NCBI GenBank assembly: GCA_031472005.1
Contig: PZJY01000002.1
Coordinates: forward strand, 992,001-1,056,000
Length of the DNA stretch: 64,000 bases
Direction: 5' to 3'
DNA from: Tetracladium setigerum
Lineage: Eukaryota; Ascomycota; Leotiomycetes; Helotiales
Shown here: positions 23,203 through 35,164 of the stretch, one piece after another
Layout: each line of letters opens with the position of its first letter
Numbering within the stretch: position 1 is the first letter of the stretch
Made by a program: the position numbers and the translations under genes
The notes under the pieces: model-generated
Told to the model about the DNA's origin: nothing
The model's input: only the letters and a program-made list of their open reading frames with translations
Databases searched by the model: none

Positions 23203-24105
23203 TTGATCTTGTCTGCTCTCTTTCGCGCTTTCGCTTGCCGTCTCCATCGTCATGTTCGATCATCTAACTATGCGGGATGTGGTAAATCATACGCACATCG
23301 GCAATAAGGTTGTCTTTTTCCCTCCATTTGATGTTACCGGAGCACTCTTTTATACAGTTGTACTCTGAATGATCTCAAGATTGTGTCTCATCAAATTCGG
23401 AGGTTCTTTATATTTCATTCGTTTCCTCGATTGGAGCGTTAGAGCTCCCCAGTCTTTGTTCTGGTCACTTCTGTTTGCTTGGAGTTACATCTGGATTCTT
23501 TTTTTCAGGTTGTGCACCAATAGAGAGCGAAATTGTATGGTCAGAATAATGAACAGTAGAATTAGAAAAATGCAATATCATCGTCAATGATTCCTTTATT
23601 TGCTCAATCAGTGTTTATGCTGCGAGCTCTTTGAGATGGGATGCATACACAGAAGAATTCTCTATTATCATAGTGCGTCCTTATTATGTCCTTGTCAGTT
23701 CTAAGCCTTGGCTATGTTCTCGGCTAATAAGTTGAGACCGGATGGAAGTGAGAGCAGACCCGATGTAAGCGAGGACTTGGCAAGGACGACCCTCTCACTT
23801 TCCCAGCCTCAGTCATAAACAAAATATTGTCCTTTGTCCTTTTAGAGTGGAAAAAACAAACGCACATGTTTGATTGAATTTGTAGAACACTCTCTCTCTA
23901 TTTCTTGTCGCAAGAAAATGAATCTATAACAATGCACGCTAATCCTCAAATATCTATGTACTTGTTTGTACCTCCCTTGTCTCCCTATCTGATGACTAGT
24001 AGGTAGTTACCTATGCGTGTCGTGTCGTTCAATCGCGTCTAAATATCTACAATCCAACTGAATGTGCCCACCCTCCTTGCTCACAAACCACATATACACA
24101 GCCAT
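23203..24105. other. Convergent 3' spacer
   Basis: AT-rich sequence of 0.9 kb between the ends of two genes. No gene, RNA or repeat is seen beyond short TAGG strings near 24000. Confidence 0.5.
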
Positions 24106-26135
24106 TTAAACCACCCCAGCAACCCTCTTGATACCCAACCAGAACTCAAAAGCCTCCAGTTTGAGTTCCACCCGGAAGTAACCCAGCCAGGCACCCACCA
24201 AGCCCAATAGATTTCTCGGCCAGAACAAGCTCCCCCTCTCCCTTAACTGCTCCACCTTCTCCTCGAAGACAGTCCGACTACAGTACCTGGCCAGGATCAG
24301 GAACGTCCTCACGGGCCCCTGTCTCGTCTGTAAATTCTCATCCAGACTCCTCGTCAAATCATTCGTCTTCAGAATCAACAGAATGATCCTCGGAACCTGG
24401 CCCAGCAGCTCAACCAACTGTTGCAACATCCCCTCGCCCATGGCATCGTTGATATTCTTCTTTTCTTCCTCGGAGCGTTCGATGGCTACGGATTTGGTGA
24501 GCACGCGGTAGTCGCGGCCGGTGATGGCCGAGGCGAAAAGGGGGAATTGCGCGTCGGTTATGTTGGCTACTTCTTTGGCGTATTTGCGCATGAGCGGTTC
24601 GTCGGCGTCGATTACGGCTAACCAGAGTTTGGCGTAGGAGCGGCGGAGGGGAAGGGGGATGTCACGGTAGAGACCGTGGTCGTAGAGGATGACGTCGAAG
24701 TTGGCGCCTTTTCTAGAGGTGTTTTTGCGGATGGCCACTGTGTATATGACTTTAGCAAACAAGTATAACTGTGTGATAATGCTGTGATGGGGGTTTTGAC
24801 TTACAATTTCCACCATGGGGATCGCAATGCAGAGGTGCGCCTTTACCGAAAATCATTTCGTTGAAGATTCTGGATAGAGCCGCGGATACCTCGTCCCTAT
24901 CGATACCATTGGCATCCAGAAAAGCAAGATCATCTGGTCTGCACCCCGAGATGTTCTCCATGACCAAAATTCTCTCCTTGGCCCACAACACCTCTGGGAT
25001 GACCAATGGTAATTCGGGTTTGTTCGCAAAGTACTCCTTTGCTCGCATGGCATTCTTGCCCTCAAGATTGAAGTCGAGTTCTTGTGGTAGCGAGTATTCC
25101 ATTTCTGACGATAGCCACTCCAGATCATACTCTGGGAAGAACCTCTTGAGCGTGGAAAACGTAAAGCGAGTCAAGGCCAGATCCAGATTTGCCCATTCAG
25201 CCAAAGCTGGATGTTGCACCTTGACAGCGACCTTTTCTCCCGTTTCCTTCACTGTTGCTAAGTGTACCTGTGCTAGGGAAGCGGCGCCAATAGGTGTAGG
25301 ATTGAATTCCGAAAAGTAGTCTGTTATTGGTTCGCCAGTATCCTTTAAGAACATTGCCTCTATCGATTCGAAGGAGGAGACAGGACATTTGTCTTGTAAG
25401 GGTATGAAGGTTGTTGTCCATTCGGTTGGGAGAAGGTAATTCATAGCACTCTATTCCAAAGTCAGCCCGCTATCATTGCAACCTAGGAAGATATTCGAAT
25501 AAATAGACGTACCAAATGCTGTCCCAGCTTAATGAATATACTCCCATTCTTCTCCAAAACCTTCAAGGTTCTGTCCGCACACCTCTGATGGCAAGCCTTC
25601 AAATCCCGATCTCTCTGATCCTCATCCTCAGTCTTCTCATTTTGATTGAGGGTCACTCGATAACTATGCAAGTATACCAAATCAGTCAAATTTCCCTTCC
25701 ATTGCGCCAAAGTCCAATTCCAATTGTGCACTCCCTCCCAGCCCAAATACTGTAAAAGTAGGGCAGTACTCACTCATTAATACAAACAAACAGCGTACTA
25801 GCCACCCTTCCACTCCTCTCCGCCGCTTCATAAGCGTGTTTGATATCATCCCCAAACGCCAGCGTCGAAGCTCCCAAGGTTCCAGCACCTGCTGCCGCGA
25901 AGAGCACATTCCGCTTGTTTGTATTCGCATTCGCATGCCCGCTTCCCCTTCCACTTCCACTTCCAGCCTTATGCGCATACCCTCTCCCAACCTTCTGTCT
26001 TGATCCACGAACGCATTGCCGACAAGTCCATCGTCCTAGATTACTTGTTGTGGAGGAAGTTGAAATCGAGCTTGTTGTTGACCGCAAGACCTGCCTCCCC
26101 AGCAGGGAAGCCGAGGCGTTGTAGAATGCGTTCAT
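24106..26135 (-). CDS. ADCK1/Mcp2-type ABC1 kinase-like mitochondrial protein
   Basis: Four exons (25774-26135, 25513-25663, 24805-25450, 24106-24737) encode 596 residues. The first 75 residues are Ser/Arg/Gly-rich with few acids, like a mitochondrial presequence, and a short hydrophobic segment (VLFAAAGAGTLGASTLAF) follows. The UbiB/ABC1 signatures are present: KLGQ in IFIKLGQHL, the loop PIGAASLAQVHL (residues about 224-235), VAVKVQHP with the invariant Lys, QELDFNLEGKNA, and HCDPHGGN and LYDHGLY as catalytic and metal-binding motifs. The details around LILKTNDL and LFASAITGRDYRVL fit human ADCK1 and yeast Mcp2/Cqd2, which act in mitochondrial lipid and coenzyme Q distribution, rather than Coq8. 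Start codon: the first ATG after an upstream non-ATG open stretch. Confidence 0.9.
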
Positions 26136-26612
26136 GATTCTGTCTTTGCCGTCGTCCAATGCCAGACCAATGCCCTTTCTTGCTCTCCCCCTTTCCCTTT
26201 TTATTTTCCCTAGTTCAAATCTCTTCGGTTGCGTATGAGGGTTATCATTGTACTTCGTAGTGAGGCGACAATATTCTTGTGCATGAGTCGAGATTCAACA
26301 AAATCGATAACTCGCGACGAGTACCATATTATCCCAGTAAAAAAGTGGTGACGGGTAAAATCACCCTTTGGGTTCGCAAGCGGCCAATCAAAATCCCTGG
26401 GTTGGGATACAAGGATGCGGACATGACATGATGCAGTTGAAAGTCAAGCCACATGAAGCTGTAAAGCCGAGAGAGAGAGAGCTCTTGCTTGTGTCGTGCT
26501 TGACTTTTGGTATACATTTGGTTGGAAACTGTAAACTACCTGCACAACTCATTTGAATTGATAGGGCGATCTACACTATTACATATCTTGATACCTTCAC
26601 AAAGACTACAAA
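26136..26612. promoter_or_regulatory. Divergent spacer, ADCK1-like gene and small membrane protein
   Basis: The 477 bp spacer must hold both promoters. CT-rich tracts flank both starts. No specific site is assigned. Confidence 0.4.
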
Positions 26613-27150
26613 ATGCCTCAACAACAAAAGTTCAATCTCAATTCTCGAGTAAGTACCTACTGTACAATCCTATTTCCTCCCCTCCACGGCAGCTAGTATA
26701 TACATCCACTCCCCCTTCCTACCTAGGTACTCACACCACGTTATATATAGACCGTCGCCGCACCTCTCGCAGCCTTCTGCATGGCATCGATCCTCTTCGT
26801 ATACGCGCGCACCTCAATCCAAGCGGCCAAACGCAATGCGCAACAGCATCGTGAAGCCGATGGCGGACAGATCAATTGGCATAATGAGAGCTTGAGACGG
26901 CATGGGAAGCTGGATGCACCAGAGAAGCAGGAAACTATTGCGCAGTTGCTGGTATGTACTTTGTTACCTTCTAGGTTGGTTTACTACCGGGTTTTGTGGG
27001 TGCTGGGGGAACAGATTTTGAGAGGGATCCGTTATGGAAGCATGGGGAGAGGATGTGAGAGCATTTTGTCGGAAATGAGCTAATTTATTCGGACGTTAGA
27101 AAACCGTGAAGGAGGGGAAAGACAAGGAGAATGTAGAGAGGGGGATTTGA
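26613..27150 (+). CDS. Small single-pass membrane protein, unknown function
   Basis: The exons are 26613-26648, 26751-26951 and 27100-27150, giving 95 residues with matching phases. After MPQQQKFNLNSR comes one hydrophobic segment (residues about 13-31, TVAAPLAAFCMASILFVYA). A charged tail follows (TSIQAAKRNAQQHREADG, then NWHNESLRRHGKL), ending KTVKEGKDKENVERGI. The short N-terminus without a cleavable signal and the basic residues after the helix suit a mitochondrial inner-membrane or ER single-pass protein, but this is inference. It is divergently paired with the ADCK1-like mitochondrial gene. The splice sites are canonical and the third exon has a good branch site, so I regard it as real although each exon is small. 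Confidence 0.7.
26719..26730. repeat. Dispersed CCTAGG motif inside an intron
   Basis: CTACCTAGGTAC lies in the first intron of the small membrane-protein gene, just upstream of its acceptor. It is a copy of the window-wide motif. Confidence 0.5.
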
Positions 27151-27775
27151 AGGAGACAGAGGCCGAGAGGAGGGTGAGGCAGAGGAGGGACTTGTGAAAT
27201 GGATGGGAAGTGTAGATATCTCAAGGGCAAGTGGATGTGTATATTCGGGTAAAAGGCGTTTGGAGTCTGGGACGAAAGGAAGTGAACTTACGATTGAACG
27301 AGAAAAGTCAAAAGTCGCCTCACTCACACGTGCTTGCATCCATTAACGCGAGAACCAAAACATCAAGAACATGTTGTTTTATATTGTCCATGTATTATTG
27401 CTATAATCTACAGGCCCCCAATATCAGGCAATTCTGACCAAGGTCTCACTCAATCATGATAAAGATCCAAGGATATCAACCATCTCTCGCTTCCCTCTTT
27501 GTTTCCTTCATATGCAACCTTCAAATATCCCCACCACCAGTCATGGATCCTCTCGACGTAGAAATTTCGAGTCCAGACTATAACGCCAAAGCAAAGACAA
27601 AAATATCAAGAGCGAATCCCGTAAATGCTGTCGAGCTTTAATTTGCTCGTGTGTATCGCGCGCACATTCAAATCCTGTCGTTTGAAGGTTGGCCCCGGGC
27701 CGGAATCTATACATATTGACAGTCCTCTAATTTCGAGTCTGTCCATTCCACCATATATGTGGTGAAGGGTCAGTG
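27151..27775. other. Convergent 3' spacer
   Basis: The region lies between the small membrane protein and the carrier gene. An open frame at 27456-27641 (its last part starts MDPLDVEISSPDYNAK at 27543) has no supporting context. Nothing else is seen. Confidence 0.4.
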
Positions 27776-29046
27776 CTATAGCAAAAGATTATCTGCCGTC
27801 TTTTGCTGTGCATCTGCCCGAGTTCGATTAAGTTGCTTCATGATGAACTCGTAGGTCATCATCGTTGTGGTAGCCGCCGGAACAGCTCTCATCATATTTG
27901 TGCCCATCCCAGCGTAAAAAGCCCTCCAGCCCTCCTCCTTTAGGATTGTCTGGAACGTAGTGACGATTCCTCTATATTTTGGCACCGTCATTTTCGATTT
28001 AGCGGTGAGTGAGGCGGACCCATGGGCATGTTCTGATCCTTCAAGTCCTCCACGGAATGCCACAAACTCAGATGTTGAGGTTGGCATCGATCTTTGCTGG
28101 GTCTGTAATCTCGTCCGGATCACTTCGTGGGGATATGTTGCTACACTGGCCAAAGTCTTGCTTATGAGACTGGCCGAGAAAATTCCCATCCATTGAGAGC
28201 TCGGGTTGGCTCCCTCGGCTTGCATTCCCATGCCTTGTCCTGTGAATTTTGTCTTCAGAAACTCGTACGCTGGAAATTGAACAGCTACATGTGTCAATCC
28301 CAGTAGCGCTGGCGTGAGTCCTGAGTAAAACGAAAGTATGCCTTCGGTCTTGTACATCTTCTTTGCTGCATCTAATGTCGATCTGTAGTACCACGGGGGT
28401 CGAGCATCGTTGTTCACAGCTTTCCGGCTGACTTGTGACATCAACCGAGTCTTGATAACCCATATTGGATTGGTAACCATTGTCGAAGATGCTCCAGCGA
28501 CGATTGATGACCAGAAATTCACCATATTTTGGTTGTCTAATAAATCAGTCAGCCAGATCCGCACATCCGTAAGCCTCACCCAGTCAACATACCATTGTAC
28601 TCCGAAAAGTACATTTTTGCCTCGCCATAGACCGTGAACCATACTGCCCACGTAGGCAGATATCCTAATATGATCGGACCCAATCCTCTGTACATTCCCT
28701 TCAATCCCTCCTCTCTCCAGATGACTTTCCCCGTTCCTATTAGGCCCGAATACACCGCATTTGTAGGTGCGCCCGGAGGTCTATTCGCCCTAAACCCTCC
28801 TTGTGCCTGTAGTTTTGTCTTTATAACATCCAGCGGACATGTCACCACTCCTGACGTGAACCCTCCCGCAGCGCCCGCCAAAGCATTGAAGCTTGAATCC
28901 GACCTCTCCAACGCCCATTTCTCAAAGGCCGTAAGCTCCCCACTGGCGCCCTTTCCTACCAAATTCGAAGATATTGCTCCAAACGGCTGGGAAGAAGCCA
29001 ATCCTTGCGAGCCGCTGGAAGATGGCGGGCTGGGTTCATGCGACAT
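27776..29046 (-). CDS. Mitochondrial carrier, NAD+/pyrimidine-nucleotide type (Ndt1-like)
   Basis: Two exons, 28593-29046 and 27776-28536, encode 404 residues. Three carrier repeats each hold a signature motif: PLDVIKTKLQ, PIWVIKTRLM and PHEVIRTRLQ. The Trp in the second motif and the segments LGYLPTWAVWFTVYGEAK and LTHVAVQFPAYEFLK place it with the yeast Yia6/Yea6 (Ndt1/Ndt2) and SLC25A32/33/36 subgroup. These proteins exchange NAD+ or nucleotides across the inner membrane. A Ser/Gly-rich N-terminal extension of about 50 residues precedes the first helix. The ATG at 29046 has a better context (ACAATGTC) than an in-frame ATG at 29058, so I prefer it. Substrate is inferred from subgroup resemblance only. 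Confidence 0.88.
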
Positions 29047-30030
29047 TGTATATTTCATTCGCTTGTGTCCTAGCGTAAGTTGTCGTTGAGCTCGCCGCTT
29101 CGGCGGTATTTCGCGGAGAGGAAACGTTCAGTCGGATTCCCGCGAGTTGAATGGCAAGGTTAGAAGCTGAAGTGTTTGCTATCGTCGTCTCTTTTCAAGA
29201 TCGTGTCCCGGTGTGCGGGGAATATTCCCACGCAGCAGCCAGTGACACACAACAGCTAACGGTTGTCGCAGGCCATTGACGATAGCCTGTGTATATGGGA
29301 AGGTCGTCTGAAGGAGAACTCGAGATTTGTGGGAGTGCTGGGTGCGAGGAGGCGCGAGTAGTCTTTGTCGAGAAGGGTGGGAAAGTGGTTTTTTGTGATG
29401 TCGGATCTGGAAGCTTGGAAATCGCTTGAGCTCGCAAGTATGATGCGCTATCTTGTGAGAGTGGAACCGACGGATTGACCCTTGATTTTTTTAGGGGGGT
29501 TTGATCACGAGAAGGAGGCCCCAAAAGATGTTGATTGTGCAACCAAACAGCTCTTCTTTACACGGGTGATATTTGTAGAATCAGGCGTGAGTCGCAACGG
29601 TGTGGAAGAAGAGCAGCGAACACCCTCCTTATGCAAGCTCCAAACCTCGGGGACGTGGGCGAGGGAGTGAGTGGGGGGATGAGGCGCCGATATCGTTATG
29701 GTTGGGAAATGTAATTTAGAAGCTCTAAAAATCACGCAGAAAGTTCACAAATAGACATTTTAATAGCTGAACCCAAAAGGAATCCTTCACCTCAAAAGTT
29801 GGAAGTTGACCTTACCAACAGGATAGCGATGATGCTCAAGCTTTAAGAAATCCATGAAATTTGGCGGCGATAATGCAGCGCACGTGACAGACGAAAAGAC
29901 CCAACCAATCATCAGGCACGTAAAGGAACGATCCGTAAAATCAACGCTCCATCACTCCAACAGCTCTCACGAGAATCTCCCCCAAAGGCAGCTCCCTCAA
30001 TCGCACTCTCCACCGTCAAATACCGCCAAT
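29047..30030. promoter_or_regulatory. Divergent spacer, carrier and QCR7, with E-box and CCAAT
   Basis: This 984 bp spacer separates two mitochondrial genes. The sequence CACGTGAC (29881-29888) and a CCAAT box (29905-29909) lie about 150 and 125 bp before the QCR7 ATG. In yeasts, Cbf1 binds CACGTG and the HAP complex binds CCAAT in respiratory-gene promoters, so the pair is plausible for QCR7. Confidence 0.45.
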
Positions 30031-30623
30031 ATGTCTGCGCCCTCCTTCGCAAGCTTCGTCATGAAGCGCCCATGGCTTAGCAAGGCCTTCAAGCCCATGG
30101 CAATGTGGTTCGGCAGAGCCTCCGGCTACCGTTCATTGGGATTGAGGTAGGCCCTCTACTCTCCCTTCTCCAATTGAGCCATATCTACGCAGGGAGGCAT
30201 CGATTTACATGGCCGGATACTGATGGTGGATGTGACAGGTCCGACGATTTGATCCCCGAGGAATCCGAGGTTGTGCTTTTGGCGCTCAAGCGTCTCTCAC
30301 AGAAGGAGTCGTATGACCGTGTCTACCGTCTGCGAAGAGCTGTCCAGGTATGAAGATGATGGAGATGCATCAATTGGGTGACTGAAGGAAGACGAGGACT
30401 GATGGGATGTAGTGCTCTGTTACCCACCAACTTCTGCCAAAGAACCAATGGACCACACCAGAGCAGGTACGGAATTGCCTTTCTTAAGATACTTACGAGA
30501 GGGAGATGGAGAGCTAATTTGGCGCAGGATTACCCATACCTCTCGCCCATCATCAAGCAAATAGAGGCCGAGAACGCAGAGAGAGCCGATTTGGAGAATT
30601 TGACCGTCACGAAGAAGAATTAG
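30031..30623 (+). CDS. qcr7: Cytochrome bc1 complex subunit 7 (QCR7)
   Basis: Four exons (30031-30146, 30239-30347, 30413-30466, 30528-30623) encode 124 residues, the normal size for this subunit. Hallmarks are GYRSLGLR, then DDLIPEES, VLLALKRLSQKESYDRVYRL, a QLLPKNQWTTPEQD segment, and YLSPIIKQIEAENAERADLE near the end. QCR7 is the 14 kDa matrix-side subunit of complex III that helps assemble cytochrome b. There is no cleavable presequence, as expected. All four exons are phase-consistent. The third exon is only 54 bp. Confidence 0.94.
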
Positions 30624-31639
30624 AAGGGTGGTGGTGTTGGATGGAAATGGACGACGCGGAAGAAACTTGTATATTTTGTGGCAAAAGGGCGGGCATTAGG
30701 AGACGGGGGGAAACCAAATGGGCTGTACTGTATAACGTTGACCACTCAATTCAAGAAGTTTGGAATTCTCTACATGGCTTGCATACCTATCTACGAGGCG
30801 AGGCTTTGTACGAGAAGAGAGCTGTGCTTCTCAGGATCCAAATAAACACGGCATTCTGAACACCATCGATCTTTTTCCATCGCCAATCAGGTTAGAATGC
30901 GAAACACAGTCTAGTCAGTATCTGTAGTCTACGTGGTCAAAAACAATATGTAGCACTGAATCTCCCGTGAAGTTATCCTCGGTAGGTAGTATTTCATTGA
31001 TATTTTACACAGGGAAACACTCTTTCCAGAAACCGTACCTCAAGACAAGCACTCTTTACCAGTCACCAAAGTCTAATGATAACGATACAGAGAAGTACTT
31101 GATTCTATTACAGTTTCTTATGATTGCCTCTGGCAAAATGCTCCCCTTAATCAACCTGGCCGCCCCCCTAGAGAGACAGCGCACTCAACTCCAGCCATAA
31201 CAAGCACAAACATAAAGTTAGAATACCCCAGAAGAAGCCACATTGGTTGGCATTACCCAGAGCTGACGTGATAGAAAATGTAGAAGAAAAAGACAAAAAA
31301 GAGGGGTGCAATTGATACAAAGAATTGAGCTCCTGGAGCTGGAGAGAGAAAAAAGGAACAGACAAAAGTACTAAAATAGCAAATCCCGTTGCTCTCCCTC
31401 CCTGCGCACCAACTGCTTCCCTTCGTCTATCAATCGTTCATCGAGCATTATTTGTGCCTGTACTTTCTTTTTTCCCAAGATTCAAACAAGAAGTCCCTAT
31501 GCCTGGTTGATCTCTCTCTTCATTCTCTGTCACTGAACTCCGTATATGCGTCAAAGTATGGTTCGGGGAGCGTATCTGGTTGCTCCCTCGATTTTTTGCC
31601 TGGAGCAATCGTCCGGCCTGGGTTTTGTCAACCCGCCAC
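30624..31639. other. Convergent 3' spacer
   Basis: About 1 kb between the ends of QCR7 and the mannosyltransferase. Open frames of under 110 codons overlap in several frames and show no motif. No gene is supported. Confidence 0.5.
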
Positions 31640-33151
31640 TCAGTCATTTTTCGACTTCTCTTCTGTGTCAATGTGCCATACGACGTAGTTTGGTAATCCA
31701 ACAACCTCGTAACCAGCTCGCTTGGCCATTTTGGCAAAACCTTCTGTCTCTGCTTGGTTCTCGAATGCGTAGGCAGGGAAGTTTATGCCTAGGAGTGTTA
31801 GTCTACCAGAACCAAAGGCATGTTATAAGTCAGAAATACCTGATCTGTGCACATCTGCCTTTACAATAATGCTAACTCCGCCAATACCATCAAGCTTGAT
31901 CTCTTCATCCTTGTTGTGGCGCCAGTCTCCCATCAAAGCCATGTGAGTGCGGCCAGTTACATACTCTCTGTACCCTGAGTAAAGTGTCAGCAATTAAAAG
32001 CTTAAGTTGCAAGTAATCGATTGACTTACCCTCAACAATTATAGCATCTTTGCTGAGCTTAGATGCCATTTTCAATGCTTTGTCGGACTCGATCCATGAA
32101 TTATAATCAACTAAGAACGATCAGTATGTCCCTTTCAGACTGCACGGAGGTAAACTCACATCTTCCCTCAATATCCTTGCCATCTCTATATCGATGGAAC
32201 CAGACATCTAGCAAGGTTAGAACATATTCCCAAACAAAAAATGGGTTCTCCACATACTGGGAACAATGATATCTCTGTCATGCGCGACAAAGTCTTCGAT
32301 AATCTTGCTTGGACTATCCACAATGTCCGCGTCCCTCCAGTAGACCCAAGAGTGTTCCGGCTTCAAGGCGGCGGATAGCAGGTAATTTCGGGCTCTGGCC
32401 ATATTGATTCTTCTTGGGGCTTGTGCCTTGAAAGCATGTCGCTCTTCGACTGATTGAGCGTTGACAATGCCGAAATCTTTTTCCACAATCAGGACACTGT
32501 TGAATGGTACGGTAAGGGATTCGGTCTGCTTTTGTATACGCGCAAGCTCGGCTGCAAGAACGGCGAGTGTATCGTCCACGGAGTCTCCGACCAAAAAGGC
32601 CAGGTCAATAAGATGGTGAGGATAGGTCAATGCTGTGAGAAGGTCGAAGTACTTTGGCAAGTGTTCGGCCGCGTCGCGTAGAGGGGTCAAGATAAGGACT
32701 CGCTCTTCGTTGAGTGCGGCCCTGGGTGTGGAATGGATGGGGTTGAGGTTAACTCTTCTAATAGTCGACTCATTGACCACGAACGGCTCGTGGTGGTTGA
32801 AAACGACAGGAGTTGGTAGATGCGCCCAATCCGCTGCCTCATTTGGTGTCATCTGCATCGGTGCTTTCGAGGGTCCCCAGCAATAGAACCTGCGGTTTGA
32901 GGTCAGTCGCGATTCTCGAAGATATATTTACTGGCTCATCTGGCCGTTGCCAGAGGATGGAGCTCCTCCTACCTTTGTACCTCCCCAGCTGAACTGCTCA
33001 AGCCCTTCCACAGTAATAATATGGTTCCTGCTAGGCCCACACACAGGAGAAAACGTGTCCGCGTCAAGAAAACCCATATCGCCCTTGTGGGTGGCATCCG
33101 CGAGCTCGCCGACTTCCATTGACTGCCCAGTCCACCCTTAGGGAGTAACAT
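31640..33151 (-). CDS. GT62 mannosyltransferase (Anp1/Van1/Mnn9 family)
   Basis: Six exons (32973-33151, 32258-32889, 32160-32207, 32030-32110, 31840-31974, 31640-31788) encode 407 residues. It is a type II Golgi protein with a basic cytosolic start and one transmembrane segment (residues about 34-49, FLLCVGLAGTILLLW). Family motifs follow: FYCWGPSKAPMQMTPNE, LTPLRDAAEHLPKYFDLL, VGDSVDDTL, the catalytic DXD motif in YWRDADIVDSP, VPNVWFHRYRDGKDIEGR and FDYNSWIESDKA. It makes the alpha-1,6-mannan backbone of cell-wall glycoproteins. The presence of FYCWGPSK suggests Anp1/Van1 rather than Mnn9, but I cannot separate these safely. Four short exons in the C-terminal half were placed by phase and motif. 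Confidence 0.93.
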
Positions 33152-33946
33152 GGTCGTTTCCCCGTGCGGTTGCAGCACCACCGATTAGAGAATGCAATCA
33201 ATTCGACCGAAGAATGAGGATGCGCGGTCGATAATGGCGACAAAGAATGATGCGGAGGGGGTCGCTGGATTTGGGGCGGGTTGTCGTTGGGGATGGTGGG
33301 TTGGAGGATTAATGAAGGTTGAGGTCGGGATGTAAGATTGTTCGTAACCCCCTTCGCCTGGCCCTGGCTGTATTTAGAAATTGGCGCCAAGAACAGGCTA
33401 CGGCACGACCTGCAGCAGGGAAACGGCGAGTATCGTCCACCTCCTTTTTAGACCAAGTGGAGGTACAGTGGGAGAGTGGCAAGTTTAGCATAAGGTTCAA
33501 TATCGCATTTTTTTGACTGCAAATCGAAGTCTTCTAGGTTTGTGATGGAAGGAACATGCACGCTTGGTTATCATATTGGCAGATGCAGGCTCCCCGTTGA
33601 ACAACACGCGTTACCCAATGCCAGGACGCACGAAGTCTCAAACTCCTCGACATCGGATCGTCAATCACGTGATATCACCCTCATCTTGATGACCCGACCT
33701 CAACCTCAATCTCAATTTCCAGCAGGCCGAGTACTCGTTTTGTAGAAAAGAAACGTCTAGAGATGACCTAGCCATATGAAAGATCTCTTTACCTCTGGAC
33801 AGTAAAAACAAACGCTGATGATTTTTCGCGTTCAAGGATTCAAACACATCTTCCTCGCATCCACCAGGCAACAGCACCCCCCTCGCCTCGACCGCAGTGT
33901 TGTGAAAAGCCCATCAAGTTCACTTCTCGGTACAAGCAGATACGCA
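33152..33946. promoter_or_regulatory. Divergent spacer, mannosyltransferase and DNA glycosylase
   Basis: The spacer is 795 bp and contains a CACGTG hexamer at 33666-33671 within TCACGTGATATCAC. The right end holds an alternative in-frame ATG of the glycosylase at 33818. No other gene is seen; an open frame upstream of the GT62 start on the minus strand is probably leader. Confidence 0.4.
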
Positions 33947-35164
33947 ATGTCTACAAGACGATCAGCTCGCTTGATTGCGGTTCCCTCGCTTGCAAATGGG
34001 GAACCCGAGGTCACCAAACCACAACTCCCTGCCAGAAGCACCACGAAGACGAAGAGGAAGAATTCTTCCAAAGACCTAGAGCCTACCTCCAATAGCGATG
34101 TGGATCTCCCTTCCACTCCAAAGCGAAAACGTGTGACCAAGATACTACCTCCTGTTACACCAACTCCCTCGGCAATTGGGCTGATGTCCTCGCCATATCA
34201 GAATGGCACCATGGGACCTCCACCGGCCCTAAATCGTCTTGCAGTTCCAGGAGGGACGAATTCGGCACTGATCAGTCCCGAAACACATAGAGTCGTGGCA
34301 AGTAAACCTGTTGATCAAATATCACCCTCCAAAAAACCAAGCATCAAAACCACAACAGCAAATATTCTTGACGAAGCCCTTGATCATCTCATTGAAACGG
34401 AACCAAAACTAAAGCCCATTATTGAGAAACACCCATGCGGTGTTTTCTCGCCTGAAGGCCTGGCGGAGGAGATTGATCCTTTCAACAGTTTGATCAGTGG
34501 AATTATCTCGCAACAGGTACATTGCTTGACACTCTTCTCAGGCAATTGGCAATCACTAGGACTAACATTCTTCAGGTTTCTGGTGCAGCAGCAAAATCTA
34601 TCAAAGCCAAATTTGTCGCGCTCTTCAACACAGCCGAGGACGATGTGACCAAGCACAAGTTCCCAACCCCAACTCAGGTCTTTGGCAGCAATATCAACGA
34701 ACTCCGAACAGCGGGACTTTCCCAGCGTAAAGCAGAATACGCACTCGGACTCGCCGAGAAGTTCAAGTCTGGAGAACTTACCACTGAGTTCCTCTTCTCT
34801 GCTCCATACGACGAGGTGTTTGAGAAACTCATTGCGGTGAGAGGGCTGGGGAAGTGGAGTGTGGAAATGTTCGCTTGTTTTAGTCTGAAGAGGATGGATA
34901 TATTTAGTACAGGAGATTTGGGTGTGCAGAGGGGAATGGCAGCTCTGGCTGGTAAAGATGTGGCGAGGTTGAAGAATGGGAAGGGGAAATGGAAGTACAT
35001 GAGCGAGAAGGATATGGTAGAGATCTCTGATAGATTTGCGCCGTACAGGTTTGTTTCCATTTCTTGATCGAGGGTGAAACTTAACTGATTTCGAGTCCAG
35101 GAGTGTCTATATGTGGTATACATGGCGCGTGGAAGAAACCGATATCAGCACCTTTGAGCAATAA
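33947..35164 (+). CDS. mag1: DNA-3-methyladenine glycosylase (AlkA/Mag1 type)
   Basis: Exons 33947-34516, 34576-35048 and 35101-35164 encode 368 residues. The first 130 residues are basic and disordered (STRRSARLIAV, STPKRKRVTK), probably with nuclear signals. The HhH-GPD domain follows: PFNSLISGIISQQVSGAAAKSI, the hairpin region VRGLGKWSVEMFACFSLKRMD, and the catalytic Asp in FSTGDLGVQRG. The protein ends SVYMWYTWRVEETD. These enzymes remove alkylated purines in base-excision repair. I chose the ATG at 33947 (GCAATGTC context). An in-frame ATG at 33818 would add 43 residues that look like a mitochondrial presequence (see findings). Confidence 0.93.

Noticed and set aside
25483..25773. Extension of the ADCK1-like exon 2 to the left splice site (STALLLQYLGWEGVHNW)
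   Set aside because: Phase fits only if this piece is intron; the joined reading INDYRVTLNQ is the one expected for the family.
27456..27641. 61-codon open frame in a convergent spacer
   Set aside because: A short frame without leader, splice sites or family features; probably chance.
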